From Cladorhizidae sp. MBARI D1340-BT2 (lineage: Eukaryota; Porifera; Demospongiae; Poecilosclerida; Cladorhizidae): a stretch of 64,000 bases of DNA. Under the pieces are notes generated by a model. It saw only the letters and a program-made list of their open reading frames with translations. It was not told the origin of the DNA and did not search any database. The DNA lies in assembly GCA_028752905.1 (NCBI GenBank), contig JAQNBH010000014.1, positions 1,482,721 to 1,546,720 on the forward strand. Reading direction: 5' to 3'. The translations under genes and the position numbers were made by a program. Position 1 is the first letter of the stretch, and every line of letters starts with the position of its first letter. Of this stretch, positions 59,999 to 64,000 are shown in pieces.

Positions 59999-60728
59999 GG
60001 CAGCCGTATTTACTACAACAGCTGCATTTCCAAGCTGGGTGACCTTTGACTCCTATTTACACCACTAAATAAAACCACGCACGAGATGCCAATTTCCCGC
60101 CCAACCTGACATCCGCACTCAGTCTAATCTCGCATTTGACCCTTTACCTCACGTTGAATGCTGTGTGTGAGGTAGACCCAGTAAAATAGCGAGTTTGGTA
60201 AAGCTTCCAGCAATGCGAGACTAGTGTTGGTAAGTGCGTGGGTTTGATGGAAGGGAGACTTGGTATCAGCTGGGGACACTAGAAGATGCATGGCTAGGCG
60301 TGTCTTCCATAGAAGTATTGGAATGTTTCAAGGTGACTTCACTCACTTCAGCAAGGTCAGTTTTAACAGGGAGTTGGCAGAGTTTTTCAAGCGGATGGTG
60401 TGGTGGTTGGAGTGTAGGGTATAGGAGAGGAAGCTTTGTTACTTGACCCATTGTTGGTGGGGCTGGTCTGAGTGGAAGGGTGGAAAGTGAAAGTTTGAGA
60501 TGCTGTATCTGGTGAAGAAGGATGTAGGATTGCTCTTGAAGCTAGAAGGCGTGGAAGTTTAGATAGAGCATGAGACGGCTTGATAGGAAACTGATGCTTC
60601 AAGGATGGCATGGAAAGCTCCCCTCTCCCCCACTTTTCCCGAATAGAGGAACAAGTGAGGTCGGCAACTTGGAATGAGGAGCTAGATACAAGTTGGACCA
60701 TGCCCAAGGACTGCAGGCACTTACCAGT
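59999..60728. other. Upstream flank of promethin-like gene; unassigned open frame
   Basis: The first 150 bases should hold the promoter of the minus-strand gene, but no TATA box is obvious. A minus-strand frame open from 60707 to 60387 is Ser/Pro/Thr-rich (SIREKWGRGELSMP, HALSKLPRLLASRAIL) with an AG before 60720. It might be an exon or a retroelement ORF1 remnant and is not recognised. Confidence 0.4.
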
Positions 60729-61911
60729 TAGGACATTACAGTAGCCAGAGTATTAGGGCATTACAGTAGGGCACACAGTAGCCAGAGTGTTAGGGCATTA
60801 CAGTAGCCAGAGTGTTAGGGCATTACAGTAGCCAGAGTGTTAGGGCATTACAGTAGCCAGAGTGTTAGGGCATTACAGTAGCTAGAGTGTTAGGGCACAT
60901 AGTAGCCAGAGTGTTAGGGCACACAGTAGCCAGTGTTGGGGCACATAGTAGCCAGAGTGTTAGGGCACACAGTAGCCAGAGTGTTAGGGCGTTGCAGTAG
61001 CCAGAGTGTTAGGGCACACTATAACCAGAGTGTTAGGGCACACAGTAGCCAGAGTGTTAGGGTACACTGGCCAGAGTGTCAGGGCACACCGTAGCCAGAG
61101 TGTTAGGGCACAGTAACCAGAGTGTTAGTGCACACAGTAGCCAGAGTGTTAGGGCACACTGTAGCCAGAGTGTTAGCGCACACAGTAGCCAGAGTGTTAG
61201 GACACAGTAGCTAGAATGTTAGGGCACACAGTAGCCAGAGTGTTAGGGTACACAGTAGCCAGAGTGTTAGGGCACACAACCAGAGTGTTAGGGTACACTG
61301 TAGCCAGAGTGTCAGGGCACAGTAGCCAGAGTGTTAGAGCACACAGTAGCCAGAGTGTTAGGGTACACAGTAGCCAGAGTGTTAGAGCACACAGTAACCA
61401 GAGTGTTAGGGCACACAGTAGCCAGAGTGTTAGGGCACACAGTAGCCAGAGTGTTAGGCACACAGTAGCCAGAGTGTTAGGGCACACAGTAGCCAGAGTG
61501 TTAGGGCACAGTAGCCAGCATGTTAGGGCACACAGTAGCCAGAGTGTTAGGGCACACAGTAGCCAGAGTGTTAGGGCACAGTAGCCAGAGTGTTAGGGCA
61601 CACAGCCAGAGTGTTAGGGTCACTGTAGCCAGAGTGTCAGGGCACAGTAGCCAGAGTGTTAGGGCACACAGTAGCCGGAGTGTTAGGGCACACAGTAGCC
61701 AGAGTGTTAGGGTACAGTAGCCAGAGTGTTAGGGCACACTGTAGCCAGAGTGTTAGGGCACACAGTAGCTGGAGTGTTAGGGCACACAGTAGCCAGAGTG
61801 TTAGGGTACACAGTAGCCAGAGTGTTAGGGTACTCTGTAGCCAGAGTGTCAGGGCACAGTAGCCAGAGTGTTAGGGCACACAGTAGCCATAGTGTTAGGG
61901 CACACAGTAGG
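60729..61911 (+). repeat. 24-bp minisatellite containing TTAGGG
   Basis: About 48-50 copies of CAGTAGCCAGAGTGTTAGGG plus CACA, with frequent 2-4-base deletions. The open frames on both strands across it (HTVARVLG / TLWLLCAL repeats) are artefacts of a length divisible by three. Confidence 0.96.
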
Positions 61912-62086
61912 GTTGAAAAAGCATGTCTACTGTGTGAGGAGAAGTGGCCAGGTATGTGTTGGAGGACCATGAATGGGCTGGAGTTGAATGAGAAAAGAGC
62001 ATGCACCTGTAATTAGAGAAGTTGGGATTTCTGTACAAATGGAGGAAACTGTTTCAGCCAGTCAAATAAAACTGGGAACGTTTGTT

Positions 62087-62265
62087 TTCATCACCACCAT
62101 CATCATCATCATCACCACCATCATATCACCATCATCACCACCACCATCATATCATCATCACCATCATCATCGTCATCATCATATCATCACCACCACCATC
62201 ATATCATCATCATCATCATCATCGGCATCATCATTACTATTATTATTATTATTATTATTAAAATA
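62087..62265 (+). repeat. Microsatellites (CAT)n/(CAC)n then (ATT)n
   Basis: Mixed CAT/CAC trinucleotides followed by (ATT)n at 62234-62260. Read on the minus strand, (TAA)n directly follows the Penelope-like remnant and could be its tail. Confidence 0.92.
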
Positions 62266-63435
62266 ACAAATAACCTTCTCAATAATCAACTTGAAATTGT
62301 ACTCTCTTGACGTTTCGATTAGATACTCTAGCCTTCAACAGGAATAATAAAAAATATATATTATTGTTAATTTTATATTTGGGCATCCTGCCGAGTGTCT
62401 TCAGGTTGGTCCAGACCACTGGTAGATTGTATTACACTTTGTCTTGATTCAGGGGTGGTGTTGTGAACCTGGATGTGGATCTTGGTCTTCTCTAGGCTCA
62501 TAGTGATCAAGCTCGTCTGTGTTATGCCTAGACACCTGAGTTAGAATGGGATGTCAATGTTCACTGAAGCAAACTTTGGAGGGATCTTTCAGTATGAAAT
62601 CACGGTTATCAAATTTCACTGGACCCACCACCCTCTCTTAGGGATCTTGTTTATCCATAACTACCATAAGGTGTTGATTGGTTTGAAGTAAGCTAGTAAG
62701 CTGTCTGCCTCACACATGCCTCCTATGATGACTACTTGCTATGCTTCTTGGGCAGCTGTGAGGGTGGCTACAACTCTGGGTAACCATTCAAGAACAATGC
62801 TTTGTTGATGTGATCCTTCTCCTTTTCCAGCTCTTTACCTCTATCAAAACTTTCCAGCTCTAAAAGCTTCTGTCTTGTGTGTTGGTGGGTGGTTGCTCTG
62901 GAAGTTCAGGGATTGGTCTGTGTGCATCTGTTTCTTGAACACTCTTGTCTTATTGGTACCAGCCCATTGATCACAGTTGTAATGTCAAGAAAAAAGGCCA
63001 ATGCCCTCTCCACACTATACCTCCATCTTCTCCATTCTCCTTCAGTAACTCCTTCACCTCCTCTCCCTCTCCTCTGTTGTCCACTTGATGTCATCAATGA
63101 TTGCACTCATGTGATCGGTAAATGATGTTCCTTCAACAATGCTGTGTGTGTATGTCGTTTACATAGTGCCTCCACCATTGAGAGGATTGTTCAGGTGTGG
63201 TCAGTGCTTTCTCTTCATAATCCTCCATGTACAAGTCACAGACAGAGTTATGTTGGAGACCCCATTGCTGCGGCACATACCTGAAGGGAATATTCATCTT
63301 TGTAGAGGAAATACTTGCAGTTGAGCACATACCAAACAGCTTCACAGCACTGGTTTGGGGGATCTTTTCATTCAAGATAACCTCACAGAACTGGTTTGAG
63401 GGATCTTTTCATTCAAGATAACCTCACAGCACTTA
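62266..63435 (-). mobile_element. Penelope-like element remnant (minus strand)
   Basis: From high to low coordinates: a duplicated 45-bp block (63340-63428), RT motifs, a post-RT region, then a terminal piece with CGAAACGTCAAGAG and (TAA)n. Features match a Penelope-like retroelement 3' half; frameshifts and stops show it is dead. The terminal block has a partial copy at 311-395. Confidence 0.75.
62900..63430 (-). pseudogene. Penelope-like reverse transcriptase fragment
   Basis: Minus strand near 63310-63240 reads KYFLYKDEYSLQV..AMGSP in one frame. In a second frame, DLYMEDYEEKALTTPEQ and WWRHYVND follow (to about 63150). AMGSP followed by NLYME-type and RYVDD motifs is the Penelope RT signature. 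Here the catalytic box reads YVND, so one Asp is replaced by Asn. Further on, FLDITTVINGLVPI (about 63000-62950) matches the post-RT FLD segment. Multiple frameshifts and stops are present. Confidence 0.78.
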
Positions 63436-63468
63436 GACAATACTCTATACACGCACCAGACTATATGC

Positions 63469-63555
63469 ACTCACTTAGTGACCCTTTACCTAACGACCCC
63501 TTACCAGTTATGTTCACTTAGCGACCCTTTACCTAGCGACACCTTACCTGTTATG
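63469..63555 (+). repeat. 43-bp tandem duplication
   Basis: Two copies of CACTTAGYGACCCTTTACCT followed by ARCGACMCCTTACC and GTTATGTT. The remaining bases 63556-63761 show no recognised feature. Confidence 0.9.
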
Positions 63556-63761
63556 TTCAGTTGCTAGCTACATTGCTATATTGCACATGGTACTTTGAGT
63601 GTAGTTTCAAATAGGCTGAATGCCTTATTCTTTATGTAGCCAGCAACTCAGTTAGGAACTCAGTGAGGAACAGGAAATCCAGAGGCAGCAAAGCACCGCC
63701 CTAATTCCAGGGAGAAGACTCAGAAGCGAACTCCAAATAAAGTGCACCATCACACTGGCAG

Positions 63762-64000
63762 ATGCCAGTAATCAGGTGCCCTGTGAATGGCTGCGATTAC
63801 AGCACTCCCAACCAGGAGGCAATCATTGCAGCAGCTCTACTCAATGCCCATACCACGACCCACCAAGCGCAGAGACCTACTCAGGCTGCCAGGGTTGAGG
63901 GAGTAAAAAGACCCGATATTTCATCAGCGGGCACCACCGAGGACTGGATATATTTCCAGTCTCGGTGGGGAGACTACACCAAGGCCACCAAGCTGGTGGG
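63762..64000 (+). CDS. Retroelement gag-like protein, 5' end (runs off window)
   Basis: Open from ATG 63762 to the window end, 79 codons. It begins with MPVIRCPVNGCDYSTPNQEA and continues AALLNAHTTTH, a C-x4-C...H-x3-H zinc-finger-like module. It then has VKRPDISSAGTTEDWIYFQS and RWGDYTKATKLVG. From memory, this combination occurs at the start of many gag-like proteins repeated in cnidarian and sponge genomes, where the second part begins the capsid-like region. The rest lies beyond the window, so neither pol nor LTRs can be checked. It could also be a host gene domesticated from such an element. Confidence 0.65.
   Translation, partial: MPVIRCPVNGCDYSTPNQEAIIAAALLNAHTTTHQAQRPTQAARVEGVKRPDISSAGTTEDWIYFQSRWGDYTKATKLV

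Noticed and set aside
60729..61911. Telomere-like TTAGGG repeats
   Set aside because: TTAGGG occurs once per 24-bp unit within an unrelated sequence, not as tandem hexamers; it is an ordinary minisatellite.
61197..62006. Leucine-rich or HTVARVLG repeat proteins on both strands
   Set aside because: Open frames arise because the 24-bp unit is divisible by three and lacks stops; no flanking gene structure.

Overview
This is a eukaryotic, almost certainly metazoan, window. It has spliced genes, GT-AG introns, AT-rich intergenic DNA, Ty3/gypsy, LINE, Penelope-like and hAT-like elements, and an unusual load of minisatellites. Scavenger-receptor cysteine-rich (SRCR) exons in tandem, together with this repeat mix, would fit a sponge (demosponge) or another early-branching marine invertebrate. 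That assignment is inference; no rRNA or mitochondrial marker is present.

Layout. 1-17.9 kb: a minus-strand region of SRCR exons. Two are open (4758-5087, 17272-17598) and three are decayed (about 7.4-7.7, 9.5-9.8 and 10.8-11.0 kb). Two possible further minus-strand coding exons lie at the low-coordinate end. A 4-kb DNA transposon with terminal inverted repeats of about 320 bp (11966-16009) sits inside this cluster. It carries a decayed multi-exon gene that matches no transposase family I can name. 17.9-28.1 kb: a minus-strand LINE whose own ORF has been blown up into two minisatellites (33-bp unit at 17.9-18.3 kb, 44-bp unit at 18.9-21.9 kb). A Ty3/gypsy element (22800-28000) with integrase upstream of reverse transcriptase interrupts the LINE 5' part. 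28.5-30.7 kb: two more minisatellites. 30.8-38.5 kb: a second gypsy element with conventional domain order, its protease split by a 3.5-kb hAT-like transposon. 38.5-52.6 kb: a 32-bp minisatellite of about 12.7 kb, interrupted by a 1.3-kb hAT-like non-autonomous element and organised into about 2.4-2.6-kb higher-order repeats. 52.6-62.3 kb: more minisatellites around two likely host genes on the minus strand: a last exon at 55328-55459 and an intact single-exon promethin/LDAF1-like gene (59576-59998). 62.2-64 kb: a Penelope-like element remnant (minus strand) and the start of another retroelement gag-like gene running off the window (plus strand).

The only gene that looks complete and intact is the promethin-like one. 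All autonomous mobile elements here carry stops, frameshifts or lost catalytic residues. The most interesting observations are: minisatellites demonstrably born from coding sequence of a LINE at two separate places in one ORF; the long-TIR element carrying an unnamed multi-exon gene family; and a gypsy element with copia-like domain order. All coordinates and translations were worked out by eye from the sequence; splice sites are inferred from GT/AG signals and homology between copies.
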